Positions 1 to 11,184 of a stretch of 64,000 bases of DNA are shown in pieces (the first letter of the stretch is position 1; the number at the start of each line of letters is the position of its first letter). The stretch is from Psychrobacter sp. NG25. Lineage in GTDB: Bacteria; Pseudomonadota; Gammaproteobacteria; Pseudomonadales; Moraxellaceae. A program made the translations under genes and the position numbers. The stretch covers positions 248,001-312,000 of the forward strand of contig NZ_JADGMV010000001.1 of NCBI RefSeq assembly GCF_015234355.1. Reading direction: 5' to 3'. The notes beneath the pieces were generated by a model. The model was not told where the DNA came from. It made no database searches and saw only the letters and a program-made list of their open reading frames with translations.

Positions 1-450
1 CGATAAACCCGTTAATAACTCCCTACTCTCTGGTAATAAATACCATGCGCCACTGTTGTCTTTATCAAAGTAAGCTTGGCCAGCACGATTTTTATAACTT
101 ACGGTGTCTGAGCTAGTAGGAGTATGCATTTGCAGCACAGACCAAGCCGTACTGTTTAAGTGTTTCTCTCGCTCATTCTGCGATGCCTTGGCGACAAAAA
201 ACTCATGACTGACAATTTCAGGCACCTTGACCAAGTCTTGATTTTTGGATTGCAAATCTAAGAATATTAGACAGACGACATCTCGCCAGCTGAGCGCTTG
301 TAACAGCTGTACTAATAAATCATTAGGATTGGCTCGAGGTAGGTAGTCTGTATATTGCTTAGCAATTTGTAGCAATCGATAGGTTTTACCCGTACCAGCA
401 ACACCTGTATAAATAATATTGATTGGCTTATGAGTTGATGTGTCGGGCAT
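1..450 (-). CDS. P-loop ATPase, McrB-like (5' part only, runs off left edge)
   Basis: The reverse strand is open from an ATG at 450 to the window edge, giving the first 150 residues of a larger protein. Residues 10-23 form a beta strand followed by a Walker A loop (INIIYTGVAGTGKTY; G16, G21, K22, T23), the style of the AAA+ GTPase/ATPase McrB of modified-cytosine restriction systems and their relatives. Later residues contain no recognisable Walker B before the edge. A GGAT box 6-8 nt before the ATG supports this start; an in-frame ATG at 465 (starting MLDNA) lacks one. If the McrB reading is right, the partner nuclease subunit should lie to the left, outside the window. It could instead be another AAA-family ATPase. 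P-loop: seen. Restriction role: inference. Confidence 0.75.
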   Translation of the reverse strand, partial: MPDTSTHKPINIIYTGVAGTGKTYRLLQIAKQYTDYLPRANPNDLLVQLLQALSWRDVVCLIFLDLQSKNQDLVKVPEIVSHEFFVAKASQNEREKHLNSTAWSVLQMHTPTSSDTVSYKNRAGQAYFDKDNSGAWYLLPESRELLTGLS

Positions 451-776
451 AGCGTTATCCAGCATATAAGGGGTACGTGAGAAAAATAAATAAAGTACGC
501 TAAAACGGTGTCATTATAGCGTGACGCTTCACATGCCATCTAGCAGCATTATTTACAACAACACTGCTGCTAGCCAAACTATTTCTAGTGTCCAAAATAT
601 CTCCATATCAGTGTTGTTTTATAAGCGCATCAGTTCATTCTAATAATGGTCGGACATCAGCAGTTAATGTAACATAGTGATATAGCGGCTTACATAATAC
701 TCTGTATTTTTCCGCTATGATGATACACGCTAATACTCAAAATCTCATTCAACGCATCTAAGTTAAGGAATTTTGT

Positions 777-1505
777 ATGTCAGGTTTATTAAAAAAACTC
801 CCCACCAAGCTGACCAATAAATTGCCAGCTAAAATATCTGACAACACAAGATTGCCAGTCGACAAGCCAACCAGCACACTCAAGCCAATCAGCAACCAAT
901 TCACCAAACTGTTATCAGTGACTAAATACTTGCCTGCCGGTGCACGATCGAGCATCTTGTCCAAAGCCTTTGGCAAAGTCGTGCCATATGTCGGCACGAC
1001 AGGCGTCTATTATGAAACGGTCAATCCCAATCAGGTGGTTGTCAGTTTAAATAACACCAAGTCTGTACAGAATCACATTGGTTCCATTCATGCAGTGGCC
1101 ATTACCTTATTGGCTGAAACGGCCACTGGATTTATCTTGGGTTTAAACCTGCCCTCTGACCGCGTGCTATTAATTAAGTCTTATTCGGTTAACTTTTATC
1201 GCCCCATTAAAAAAGGTCAAATTGCTGCGGTAGCCAGTTTATCTGATGAGCAGCGCTTAGATATCTTAAATACGCCAAAAGGTGAAATGGTTATACCTTG
1301 CGTGATTCATGACCGTGAGTCTGACAGCAACCGTGACCCAATCGTGGTTGAGATGACATGGGCTTGGATACCCAAATCTGAGCTAGAGGCACGTCGTCAA
1401 GGCAAAGCGAATGAAAAAGCTGCAGCAGTTGCTACAGAGTCTCCGGCAGAAACAGACACTGAGCAAAGCAGTCAACCCGTGGTAAATGACGAAGCTGCTA
1501 AATAG
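777..1505 (+). CDS. DUF4442 hotdog-fold protein (putative thioesterase-like)
   Basis: 242 residues, preceded by an AAGGA box at good spacing. The core, about residues 60-200, has the pattern of DUF4442, a hotdog-fold family related to acyl-CoA thioesterases: a PYVGTTG segment, then an NHIGSIHA motif (99-106) before the long central helix containing AE. The N-terminus (1-50) is basic with repeated LPxK pieces, and the C-terminus (from about 205) is an Ala/Glu/Ser-rich tail likely to be disordered; both lie outside the fold. Substrate is unknown. The gene stands alone, followed by a hairpin terminator. Family assignment is from memory of the motif; enzymatic activity is inference. Confidence 0.75.
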   Translation: MSGLLKKLPTKLTNKLPAKISDNTRLPVDKPTSTLKPISNQFTKLLSVTKYLPAGARSSILSKAFGKVVPYVGTTGVYYETVNPNQVVVSLNNTKSVQNHIGSIHAVAITLLAETATGFILGLNLPSDRVLLIKSYSVNFYRPIKKGQIAAVASLSDEQRLDILNTPKGEMVIPCVIHDRESDSNRDPIVVEMTWAWIPKSELEARRQGKANEKAAAVATESPAETDTEQSSQPVVNDEAAK

Positions 1506-1535
1506 CCAATAGTGCATCCCGACTCAATTAAATAT

Positions 1536-1577
1536 GATGCGCTGTACACTTTTTATATCTGTATAGCGCATCGTTTT
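1536..1577 (+). terminator. Hairpin terminator after the DUF4442 gene
   Basis: A 13-bp inverted repeat (1536-1548 with 1560-1572, one mismatch) is followed by GTTTTAAT. It begins about 30 nt after the stop codon. Confidence 0.6.
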
Positions 1578-2109
1578 AATAGTTGATTGAAGTTAGCACT
1601 TATATAACTAGCAACAATATTCTCTACTTAGATCCTCTAACGTCTTATCTGCTTCTAGAACATTCTGTAGCCCATATCGAATACCCACTGAAGCCTTCTG
1701 ACATGTACACCCTTCTAACCCCTACTCAACAGTATTACGGCACATAGCCCGTCGCAACGTATGATTCATAAGTACCACTTCTATATATATCACTGCTATA
1801 TACGCCCCTACTATAGATGCCACTGTACATATTGTCGTATGCCTTGATAAAGTTGATGATAAAAGACACGGGTTGCTTAAATCGTTAAACTGGGTAAAGA
1901 TTGTCTGTAAGCGCGCATGAGTTTGTTATAATAACATTTTGTTTTTCGTGAGTAGCAAGGCTCCGACTTTGGATGCTCCCTATCTTGTCTTTATCATCAT
2001 GATGAGAAGCTGTCGCCTGCCATAAACTACTGCCTACGATGAATAACTTTTACTATCGAACCAACTCTTCGTTTGTTACCTTTGTTCGCCCGCTATTAGG
2101 ATTATCCTT
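1578..2109. other. Long leader/intergenic region before thiG
   Basis: No open frame with a ribosome site was found. I looked for a TPP riboswitch (CUGAGA and the paired GAACCUGAUC-type blocks) because thiG follows, and did not see one. The only promoter-like signal is the extended -10 listed separately. Confidence 0.5.
1924..1932 (+). promoter_or_regulatory. Extended -10 promoter, probably for thiG
   Basis: The bases TGT-TATAAT form an extended -10 element about 180 nt before thiG. The -35 region is poor, as is common with extended -10 promoters. Near-identical TTGTTATAAT blocks precede potA and purL. Confidence 0.4.
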
Positions 2110-2937
2110 ATGTCACAACAAGCCGCTATTTCTACTACCAGCCCTACACCACTTTCACAAGATACGTTTACTGTAGGCAGTCGTACATTCTCTTCACGAT
2201 TGTTGGTTGGCACTGGTAAGTATAAAGACATGACCGAAACTGGTGCTGCTATTGCGGCTTCAGCAGCAGAGATTGTCACGGTTGCTATTCGCCGAGTCAA
2301 TATCGGTCAGAACAGTAATGAGCCGAACTTGCTGGATGTAATTTCACCTGATAAGTACACCATATTACCCAACACTGCAGGCTGCTTTGATGCCGAAACT
2401 GCCATTCGTACTTGCAAGCTGGCGCGTGAGCTATTGGGTGGGCATAACTTGGTTAAGCTTGAAGTATTGGGCGATGAAAAAACGCTTTATCCAAACGTAA
2501 TGGAAACGTTAAAAGCCGCCAAAGTATTGATTGATGATGGTTTTGAAGTGATGGTCTATACGTCAGATGACCCTATCGTCGCACAAGAATTAGAAAGCAT
2601 GGGCTGTGTCGCTATTATGCCGCTAGGCAGTTTGATTGGTTCAGGTCTTGGTCTACTCAATCGTCATACGCTTAGCTTGATTATTGAAAACGCTAAGGTA
2701 CCTGTACTGGTAGATGCAGGCGTCGGCACTGCTTCTGATGCAGCACTTGCGATGGAGCTTGGTTGTGATGGTGTACTGATGAACTCTGCGATTGCCAATG
2801 CTCAAAACCCAGTCATGATGGCACATGCTATGAAGCATGCCATGTGGGCTGGTCGCGCAGCATTCTTAGCAGGTCGTATGCCGGTACGTAAAATGGCAAC
2901 TGCTAGCTCGCCACAAACCGGATACTTTTTTCAGTAA
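2110..2937 (+). CDS. thiG: Thiazole synthase
   Basis: 275 residues, start supported by AGGA eight bases upstream. ThiG builds the thiazole phosphate half of thiamine from 1-deoxy-D-xylulose 5-phosphate, dehydroglycine and the thiocarboxylate of ThiS. Visible signatures are RLLVGTGKY (30-38) and VKLEVLGD, whose Lys116 matches the Schiff-base lysine; the glycine-rich phosphate loops DAGVGTASD and MNSAIA follow. Length is slightly above the usual 255-265 because of a Ser/Thr-rich N-terminal stretch of about 18 residues. No other thi gene is adjacent; the sulfur carrier thiS lies 24 kb away. The substrate enzyme dxs is also in this window. Assignment is secure from sequence motifs. Confidence 0.96.
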   Translation: MSQQAAISTTSPTPLSQDTFTVGSRTFSSRLLVGTGKYKDMTETGAAIAASAAEIVTVAIRRVNIGQNSNEPNLLDVISPDKYTILPNTAGCFDAETAIRTCKLARELLGGHNLVKLEVLGDEKTLYPNVMETLKAAKVLIDDGFEVMVYTSDDPIVAQELESMGCVAIMPLGSLIGSGLGLLNRHTLSLIIENAKVPVLVDAGVGTASDAALAMELGCDGVLMNSAIANAQNPVMMAHAMKHAMWAGRAAFLAGRMPVRKMATASSPQTGYFFQ

Positions 2938-3278
2938 AACATCTAGCAACACGTCTCAAAGTCTATGATAAAACAATAAGAAAAAACGACGTCAGACGTA
3001 AATAAGCACTTAGGGATTTTGAACATTCTACTATTGGCAGCGACTAGTGGTAGATGTTCAACATAACCTAATCTCTGTTTCATTGAATATTTAGCTTCAT
3101 TAAATACTTGGCTTCATTGAATACCTACCAATGATAGTTTCTCATTCAACGTACTATCAATTCACAATAAAACTATGACAGCGTTAACCTTACTTTAAGT
3201 ATTACCTATACACTTATGCTTAATCGCTTTGTCCCACTTTTAAATTTAACTAAACACATCGTCATAAAAGGATTTATT
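2938..3278. other. Intergenic region before the wax-ester synthase
   Basis: Contains the three-unit tandem repeat listed next, and no credible gene. A weak inverted repeat near 3018-3060 has no T-tract. Confidence 0.5.
3079..3129. repeat. Tandem repeat, 3 x 17 bp, imperfect
   Basis: Three consecutive 17-base units starting TTCATTGAATA (3079-3095, 3096-3112, 3113-3129), differing at a few positions each. They lie about 150 bp before the wax-ester synthase start and could be spaced binding sites or replication slippage. Confidence 0.7.
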
Positions 3279-4706
3279 ATGCGACTTCTCACAGCAGTCG
3301 ACCAATTGTTTTTGCTTCTTGAGTCGCGTAAACAACCTATGCATGTGGGTGGTTTGTTTTTATTTGAAGTACCAGATGCGGCTGATAGCGACTTTGTCTA
3401 TCAGCTGGTCAAACAAATGCAAGACTCTGATGTACCGCCAAGCTTCCCTTTTAATCAAGTATTGGAGCATATGGCATTTTGGCAAAAAGACAAAAACTTT
3501 GATGTCGAGCATCATCTTCATCATGTTGCACTACCAAAACCTGCACGGGTACGCGAGCTGCTCATGTATGTCTCAAGAGAGCATGGACGTCTTTTGGATC
3601 GCGCGATGCCTTTATGGGAGTGCCACGTGATTGAAGGCATTCAGCCAGAAAACGAAGGGGATCCTGAACGTTTTGCTTTATATTTCAAAATTCATCATTC
3701 TTTGGTAGATGGCATTGCTGCCATGCGCCTCGTTCAAAAGTCTTTATCGCAGTCACCCACTGAACCAGTGACACTGCCAATCTGGTCTTTAATGGCACGT
3801 CATCGCAACCACGTCAACGCCATACTCCCTTCGAAAAGATCTATCAGACGCATTATTAAAGAGCAGATATCTACCATCAAGCCTGTGTTCACAGAATTGC
3901 TAGACAATCTCAAAAATTCTGGCGATGATGGCTATGTCGGCACTTTTGATGCGCCCATGAGTATTTTGAACAAGCGTATCTCTGCATCACGGCGTATTGC
4001 AGCGCAGTCTTATGATATTCAGCGCTTTAATGATATTGCCGACAGATTAAAAATAAGTAGAAATGATGTTGTTCTAGCAGTTTGCGCTGGTGCTATCCGT
4101 CGCTATTTAATATCGATGGATGCGTTACCTAGTAAGCCACTAATTGCCTTTGTACCTATGTCGCTGCGTACAGATAACAGCGTATCGGGTAATCAGCTGT
4201 CATTTGTATTGGCCAACCTAGGCACTCATTTAGACGATCCATTGCGTCGGATACAGCTCATACATCGTAGTATGAACAGTGGTAAGCGCCGCTTTCGCCG
4301 TATGAACCAAGCACAAGTTATCAACTATAGTGTTATCGCCTACGCTTGGGAAGGTATCAATCTAGCAACCGGTCTATTCCCGAAAAAACAGGCTTTTAAC
4401 CTCATTATCTCCCACGTACCTGGTTCTGAGAAACCTCTATATTGGAATGGTGCGCGCTTGCAATCTTTATATCCGGCTTCTATCGTATTCAACGGACAAG
4501 CGATGAACATTACCTTAGCCAGTTATTTAGATAAGATTGAGTTCGGTATTGCAGCTTGCAGTAAGGCCCTGCCTCACGTACAAGACATGCTCGCGCTGAT
4601 AGAAGAAGAATTGACGCTGTTAGAAACGACCAGTAAGACGCTTGAATTTCAGGGTATAACCGTCGGCAGTAAAAGCGATGAGACAACAAAAAAGCTGGCT
4701 CCTTAA
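3279..4706 (+). CDS. Wax ester synthase / diacylglycerol acyltransferase (WS/DGAT)
   Basis: 475 residues from the ATG at 3279, which follows AAAGGA at correct spacing; an upstream in-frame ATG at 3216 lacks a ribosome site. WS/DGAT enzymes transfer acyl groups from acyl-CoA to fatty alcohols or diacylglycerol, making storage lipid at the inner membrane. The catalytic HHxxxDG motif is intact (HHSLVDG, residues 139-145), after the usual N-terminal MHVGGLFLF block and before the conserved NDVVLAVCAGAIRRYL and PLIAFVPMSLR segments. Length is typical of the Acinetobacter AtfA type. The stop codon lies in the loop of a terminator hairpin. It stands alone between thiG and the convergent suhB. Confidence 0.93.
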   Translation: MRLLTAVDQLFLLLESRKQPMHVGGLFLFEVPDAADSDFVYQLVKQMQDSDVPPSFPFNQVLEHMAFWQKDKNFDVEHHLHHVALPKPARVRELLMYVSREHGRLLDRAMPLWECHVIEGIQPENEGDPERFALYFKIHHSLVDGIAAMRLVQKSLSQSPTEPVTLPIWSLMARHRNHVNAILPSKRSIRRIIKEQISTIKPVFTELLDNLKNSGDDGYVGTFDAPMSILNKRISASRRIAAQSYDIQRFNDIADRLKISRNDVVLAVCAGAIRRYLISMDALPSKPLIAFVPMSLRTDNSVSGNQLSFVLANLGTHLDDPLRRIQLIHRSMNSGKRRFRRMNQAQVINYSVIAYAWEGINLATGLFPKKQAFNLIISHVPGSEKPLYWNGARLQSLYPASIVFNGQAMNITLASYLDKIEFGIAACSKALPHVQDMLALIEEELTLLETTSKTLEFQGITVGSKSDETTKKLAP

Positions 4707-4725
4707 CGGAACCAGCTTTTTATTG
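4690..4725 (+). terminator. Bidirectional terminator overlapping the WS/DGAT stop codon
   Basis: A 13-bp stem (4690-4702 with 4708-4720, one G-T pair) with a 5-nt loop (4703-4707) is flanked by A and T runs, so it can work for the WS/DGAT gene on + and suhB on -. The WS/DGAT TAA stop (4704-4706) is inside the loop. Confidence 0.88.
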
Positions 4726-4748
4726 TCAATACTTTTAAGTATTGCTAC

Positions 4749-5576
4749 TTATACAGCCTCGCCCCAACTCGGAACGACTACTTGCATCAACGGCTTCAAC
4801 AGTTTGATGTTACAAGCAAAAATAGAACCTGAAGTCATCGAGTTGTGCGCGCCTGTATGATCGACAACCACACCACGTGCCTCAGTGACGATAAGCTCAC
4901 CAGCAGCGATATCCCACGGCTTGATAGACATCTCGAAATAACCATCGAAACGACCAGCAGCTACATAGCATAAATCCAATGCTGCAGACCCTAAACGACG
5001 AATTTGACCACCCGCTTCAGAGACTTTCTGTAGGCTTTCAAAATGCTCTTTCGCATAAGAAATCACTTCACCATTGCGCTTACGCTCAAGCGGATGACCC
5101 GTAGTAAATAGGCCACCATCAAGCGTTTTTCGTTCGCTCACTTGCATACGGCGATTGTTCAAGCGCGCGCCTTTACCGCGGCTAGCAGAGAACATCTCAT
5201 CACGGACTGGATCATAGACCACGCCATGTTGAGTAACGCCTTTATGCTGTACAGCAATCGATACGCAGAACTGCGGTACGCCATGAACGAAGTTTTTGGT
5301 GCCATCGAGCGGATCGATAATCCAGCACCAGTCAGCGTCTTCGCCGCGACCTTCTTGCATACCAAACTCTTCACCCAAAAACGAATGATTCGGATAGCTG
5401 GCTTTTAGCGTCTCAATCGTCAGCTCTTCACTGAAACGATCAATACGTGTGACCAATCCATCAAGTCCTTTCGACTCGATATCCAATTCGATTTTGTGGC
5501 GGTTTTGATGCGCATATAAAATCTCTTTACCAACTTTTTCAGCAGTACGCGCTGCGATGACGACCATGGGTTCCAT
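4749..5576 (-). CDS. suhB: Inositol-1-monophosphatase family protein
   Basis: 275 residues from the ATG at 5576 (peptide MEPMVV), preceded by AGG seven bases upstream; the longer frame to 5633 adds an unlikely N-terminus. SuhB-type phosphatases hydrolyse inositol monophosphate with Mg2+, and in gammaproteobacteria also act with NusA/NusB in rRNA antitermination. The metal-binding motifs are intact: GEEFG (about 68-72), DPLDGTKNF (88-96) and the later PWDIAAGELI. Length is close to E. coli SuhB (267). It converges on the WS/DGAT gene and shares its terminator. Family is certain; the cellular role follows E. coli SuhB by analogy. Confidence 0.93.
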   Translation of the reverse strand: MEPMVVIAARTAEKVGKEILYAHQNRHKIELDIESKGLDGLVTRIDRFSEELTIETLKASYPNHSFLGEEFGMQEGRGEDADWCWIIDPLDGTKNFVHGVPQFCVSIAVQHKGVTQHGVVYDPVRDEMFSASRGKGARLNNRRMQVSERKTLDGGLFTTGHPLERKRNGEVISYAKEHFESLQKVSEAGGQIRRLGSAALDLCYVAAGRFDGYFEMSIKPWDIAAGELIVTEARGVVVDHTGAHNSMTSGSIFACNIKLLKPLMQVVVPSWGEAV

Positions 5577-5951
5577 AAATAACCTATTTGCTTGATGAAT
5601 GAATATAAAAAATAAGACTAACTTTGTGCCCACAACATGCCGATTAGACTAGCCGCATCACACCACATCTATGCGATTAAAAAAACGTGTCTTTTATAAA
5701 TGAAAACTTATAAACGACAACCGCATTATACTAAAATTGTTCGATAAAAACGAAAAAACCATTACGTTCGCCAAACCAACCCATATTTTGGTGGTCATCA
5801 CAAACTGCGCAAGTTGTAAAAAAGTCAGCACCTACGGCTAAGCAGGCGTTAGCTCTATCTATCGAGCTTTTATCTGTTCAAACTAATATCGTTAACTTTA
5901 AATCAATTTCGACCATACTATTTATAACAACCCAGCTTATAGCAACATGGC
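5577..5951. other. Intergenic region between dxs and suhB
   Basis: Both flanking genes read leftwards, so the suhB promoter should be here. A TATAAT box on the - strand (5730-5725) is the best -10 candidate, without a good -35. No gene or clear terminator was seen. Confidence 0.4.
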
Positions 5952-8015
5952 TTATGACAATAACTGAAGAAGCTGCTTACTCACACCGTCGACACTCAAA
6001 CCGCAATCAGCCAGTTGCTCAGATTGGGAACCGTGCGCAATGAAGCGATCAGGAATGCCCATATTAGCAATAACTGGACGAGTACGCTTAAAAGCAGCTG
6101 ACTCATTGAGCAAATACTCATTGACCGCACTACCCGCGCCGCCAGTAATTACATGCTCTTCTAGAGTTGCAATATGAGTAATGCCTTTTGCCAATAGTGC
6201 TTCTAATAATCCAGTGTCTAAAGGTTTTACCCAGCGCATATTCACCACATGCACTTGATACTCTAATTCTGCATCATCATTGACGATAGCTTCTGCTGCG
6301 TGCTGAGCCGTGGTCATCATCGTACCAAATACCAATAATGCGAGCTTTTTCGCCGCATCATTAGGGCCTAATACTGACTCTACCACAGCTTCACCGATTT
6401 TATAAATTTGTGCTGGCTGTTCGATAGTCGCGCCCGTACCCACACCACGTGGATAGCGCACAGCCGTGCATCCTTCGTAGTCATAACAAGTATTGAGCAG
6501 ATGGTAACATTCGTTTTCATCTTTTGGCGCTGCAATCACCATGTTAGGCACACAACGTAAAAATGCAAAATCAAATACACCAGCATGCGTTGCGCCGTCT
6601 TCACCAACTAAACCTGCTCGGTCGATAGCGAATGTTACGTCTAAATTCTGCAACGCAACATCATGAATCAGCTGATCATAGCCACGCTGCAAAAACGTTG
6701 AATAAATCGCGACAATCGGTTTGACACCTTGAGTTGCCATGCCCGCTGCTAACGTGACCGCATGCTGTTCCGCAATCGCCACATCAAAAAAACGTTCTGG
6801 AAAATGACGAGCAAAATCGATCATTCCAGAGCCTTCTTCCATAGCAGGTGTAATGGCAAGTAGCTTGTCGTCTTCAGCTGCTTTATCACACAAAAACTGG
6901 CCAAAAACTTGCGAATACTTGAGCGCTGGCTTATCTACTGACGCCTTTGCTACTGAAGTATCTGCTGCTTTTGTATTTGTTTCATCATCTTCGACAGGCA
7001 GTTTGCTAATCGCATGATAGCCGACGGGATCTAATTCAGCTGGCGCAAAGCCTTTACCTTTGGTGGTGTAAATATGAACCAGTACTGGACCTGATACTTG
7101 CTTGGCAAGTGACAATACACGCAACAGCTCAGGGATATTGTGCCCATCAAATGGACCAAAATAGGTAAAACCAATCGCTTTAAATAAATTGTCTTCTAGC
7201 TGCGGGACATCGCGCATTTCTTTGTGGCGCTTACGGCGATCAAATCCCTGCATATCAGGACGAAGACGCAGAACAGGCTCGCCTGCCTCAGAGATATCGA
7301 CCTGATATCCTGATTCCCATAGCATAGCTAAATGCCGTGGAAATCCACCAATAGAGCAAGATATCGACATATCATTGTCGTTCAAGATGACTAGCAAATC
7401 AGCGTCTTGCTGTACTGCGTCATTCATGGCTTCAAATGCCATGCCGCCTGTCATCGCACCATCGCCAATAATACAGGCCACTGTTTGTGTACGGCCTTGA
7501 TAGCGCAGCGCTAAGCTCATGCCTAGACCCGCTGAGATTGAAGTCGATGAATGACCAACACCAAAGGTATCGTAAACAGACTCTGCACGCTCTGGAAAGG
7601 CCGTTAAGCCATCTTTCGATCTAATAGTACCTAACTGCTCGCGGCGACCAGTCAATACTTTATGAGCATAGGCTTGATGACCTACGTCCCAAACGATCTG
7701 ATCTTGCGGTGTATCTAACAAATAATGTAGCGCAATGGTCAATTCAACCACGCCCAAATTGGCACCAAAATGCCCACCACTCTGACCGGCTGAATACAAC
7801 AGAAACAGTCGTAATTCGTCCGCCAAGGTAATAAGCTGAGTGGTTGTAAACGCGTTTAGATCAGACGGCGCATCGATACTATCAAGTAGTGGCGTATTTG
7901 GACGCACACGCGGAATGACAGCGTAAGTCTGCTGCAAATTTGACAGCTGGGCAGCGGATTCAATGGCTGACGCAGATACGGACTGAGACTGTGGGGAATG
8001 AGGTGACTGCTGCAT
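5952..8015 (-). CDS. dxs: 1-deoxy-D-xylulose-5-phosphate synthase
   Basis: 687 residues from the ATG at 8015; a TTG seven codons upstream (8036) is an alternative and neither has a strong ribosome site. Dxs condenses pyruvate and glyceraldehyde 3-phosphate with thiamine diphosphate to DXP, the first step of the MEP isoprenoid route and the precursor of thiazole (ThiG) and pyridoxine (PdxJ), both encoded in this window. Motifs: [15 protein letters not shown], the ThDP-binding [15 protein letters not shown] (from about residue 184), PFDGHN, and the transketolase C-terminal parts [15 protein letters not shown] and [10 protein letters not shown]. About 35-40 extra N-terminal residues rich in Ser/Gln precede the conserved PLLD segment. 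Single gene, promoter probably in the 8.0-8.5 kb gap. Confidence 0.97.
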   Translation of the reverse strand: MQQSPHSPQSQSVSASAIESAAQLSNLQQTYAVIPRVRPNTPLLDSIDAPSDLNAFTTTQLITLADELRLFLLYSAGQSGGHFGANLGVVELTIALHYLLDTPQDQIVWDVGHQAYAHKVLTGRREQLGTIRSKDGLTAFPERAESVYDTFGVGHSSTSISAGLGMSLALRYQGRTQTVACIIGDGAMTGGMAFEAMNDAVQQDADLLVILNDNDMSISCSIGGFPRHLAMLWESGYQVDISEAGEPVLRLRPDMQGFDRRKRHKEMRDVPQLEDNLFKAIGFTYFGPFDGHNIPELLRVLSLAKQVSGPVLVHIYTTKGKGFAPAELDPVGYHAISKLPVEDDETNTKAADTSVAKASVDKPALKYSQVFGQFLCDKAAEDDKLLAITPAMEEGSGMIDFARHFPERFFDVAIAEQHAVTLAAGMATQGVKPIVAIYSTFLQRGYDQLIHDVALQNLDVTFAIDRAGLVGEDGATHAGVFDFAFLRCVPNMVIAAPKDENECYHLLNTCYDYEGCTAVRYPRGVGTGATIEQPAQIYKIGEAVVESVLGPNDAAKKLALLVFGTMMTTAQHAAEAIVNDDAELEYQVHVVNMRWVKPLDTGLLEALLAKGITHIATLEEHVITGGAGSAVNEYLLNESAAFKRTRPVIANMGIPDRFIAHGSQSEQLADCGLSVDGVSKQLLQLLS

Positions 8016-8036
8016 AAACCGTACGATACCTACCAA

Positions 8037-8534
8037 TCTGCTGACAAGACGTGCTTTAGAGTATAAAGATAACTATAGCTAAGCGACGTCAATAATATCT
8101 ACATCATTATTGATGTAACTGACCATATAATTATTCGTGCAACGCCTACGTATCTATACCTACGCGGCGCCTAACAACAAACACGCCGTCATAATAGATA
8201 GCGCTTCCATACTAAGGGTTGATATTATGCCTTATTATTTTGCATCAATATCGAATGTTCGTGACGACATAGTAATGTAAGGGTAAAGACTTGTCACTGT
8301 ATCCGTCAAAATAGTATGGCATAATAGCATTTTTTTTTAATGGTCGCTTTAATCATCGTGCATCGTCTGTGAACTTTGTGTGTTTTTATAATAAAGACAA
8401 TCAGCACGCATGTTTTACGAACAGATTATACTGCTATCATCCTAACTATCATAATACAGCTAGGATGACATCGCTGCGTTATTACTGCTAATACAGACCT
8501 TACTGCCACAACTACCGGCTTATGCAGGACATTA
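8037..8534. other. Divergent intergenic region dxs / ribA
   Basis: About 500 bp holding promoters for dxs (-) and ribA (+). I checked for an FMN riboswitch before ribA and did not find its conserved blocks. An AT-rich stretch with CATAAT and a run of nine T lies at about 8323-8338. No gene seen. Confidence 0.4.
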
Positions 8535-10179
<1,645 letters not shown>

Positions 10180-10238
10180 CTTATGTGAATATAATAAAGA
10201 TGAGTAATGTCTACTAGATTATTGTCTAGTATATTTAA

Positions 10239-10269
10239 ATAAAGGTCAGCTGCTATAGCTGACCTTTAT
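10239..10269 (+). terminator. Hairpin terminator after hemF
   Basis: A perfect 13-bp stem (10239-10251 with 10257-10269), 5-nt loop, stem ending CCTTTAT. Sits 60 nt after the hemF stop. Confidence 0.75.
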
Positions 10270-10592
10270 CATATGGGGCTTATCACCTTCACAGAGATAC
10301 AAACCGCCATTTATTTGAAATCAATATGGTTGATTAGAACCACGATGTAGAGCATGTTAGTCAACTCAATGATATGGTTTAGATTATCATCATCACTTTG
10401 AATATTACGATGGTATAACAACTATTTTAACCATAGCTACGCAAATAATGGTTACAATACAGATTAAATTTCTAAAAAATCACTGATAAGCGGACATGCT
10501 TTCAGGTAATTATGAGTTGATTTTGACCACAGTATCAAAGCCACCGTTTGCAAATACGCATACTATTAGCCAAATTTAAAGGAGTAATCTAT
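10270..10592. other. Intergenic region before the cytochrome c' gene
   Basis: Holds the leader of the cytochrome gene. No consensus promoter, repeat or open frame stands out. Confidence 0.4.
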
Positions 10593-11075
10593 ATGGCACA
10601 GGTTCATTCTAACAAATCATTGAAATCTATCTTCGGTATTACATTAATGGCAGCCGCCTTAGGTCTAACAGCCTGTAGCACTGCAACCGAGTCTGACTCT
10701 AGCCCTGATATACAAGCCCGTCAAGACAGCATGAAAAACTGGGGTGATGCAATGGGCGTCATGGGTGATATGGCCAAAGCACCAGATACCTTTGATGCTG
10801 ACGTCGTTAAAGAGCAAGCTGCATTTTTAGCAGAAGACTCTACAACTCCTTGGAGCCATTTCGAAAACCAAGAAGACATGGGTAATGCGACTGAAGCCGT
10901 TTGGTCTAATGCTGATGGTTTCCGTGTAGAAGCTGATAACTTCCAAAAAGTTACTGCTGAGCTAAGTGCTGCCGCTCAAACAGCCACTAGCATGGATGAT
11001 ATCAAGCCTGCATTCAGTCAAGTTGGTGCGAGCTGTAAGTCATGCCATACAGACTTTAGAGCAAAAGATGAATAA
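10593..11075 (+). CDS. Lipoprotein cytochrome c'
   Basis: 160 residues from the ATG at 10593, preceded by AAAGGAG at ideal spacing; the frame to 10548 is untranslated leader. A signal sequence ends in a lipobox LTAC (Cys28), so the protein should be anchored in an envelope membrane facing the periplasm. The only haem motif is CKSCH near the C-terminus (C148, C151, H152), the hallmark placement of class II cytochrome c', a four-helix bundle. The preceding helices match the family pattern (MKNWGDAMGVMGDMAK, then PAFSQVGASC). Cytochromes c' bind NO or CO; protection against nitrosative stress is the usual guess. Lipid anchoring is unusual for the family. Single gene with its own terminator. Confidence 0.88.
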   Translation: MAQVHSNKSLKSIFGITLMAAALGLTACSTATESDSSPDIQARQDSMKNWGDAMGVMGDMAKAPDTFDADVVKEQAAFLAEDSTTPWSHFENQEDMGNATEAVWSNADGFRVEADNFQKVTAELSAAAQTATSMDDIKPAFSQVGASCKSCHTDFRAKDE

Positions 11076-11106
11076 ATCTTTATACTGATAGCCAGTAGAT
11101 CAGCAT

Positions 11107-11144
11107 AAAAAAACCGCCACATCATTTGATATGGCGGTTTTTTA
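11107..11144 (+). terminator. Bidirectional terminator between cytochrome c' and mscS
   Basis: Stem AAAAAACCGCCA pairs with TGGCGGTTTTTT, extended inward with one mismatch. A and T runs on both sides let it serve both convergent genes. Confidence 0.9.
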
Positions 11145-11184
11145 TTATGGGAACTAGCGTCTATGTATATTAATGATAGCTTGA

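Noticed and set aside
312-539. Open frame of 75 codons on -
   Set aside because: It lies in another frame over the start of the P-loop ATPase, has no family features, and its start has no ribosome site.
1578-2109. TPP riboswitch before thiG
   Set aside because: The conserved blocks are not seen by eye; a covariance model search would settle it.
8037-8534. FMN riboswitch before ribA
   Set aside because: The conserved RFN blocks are absent.
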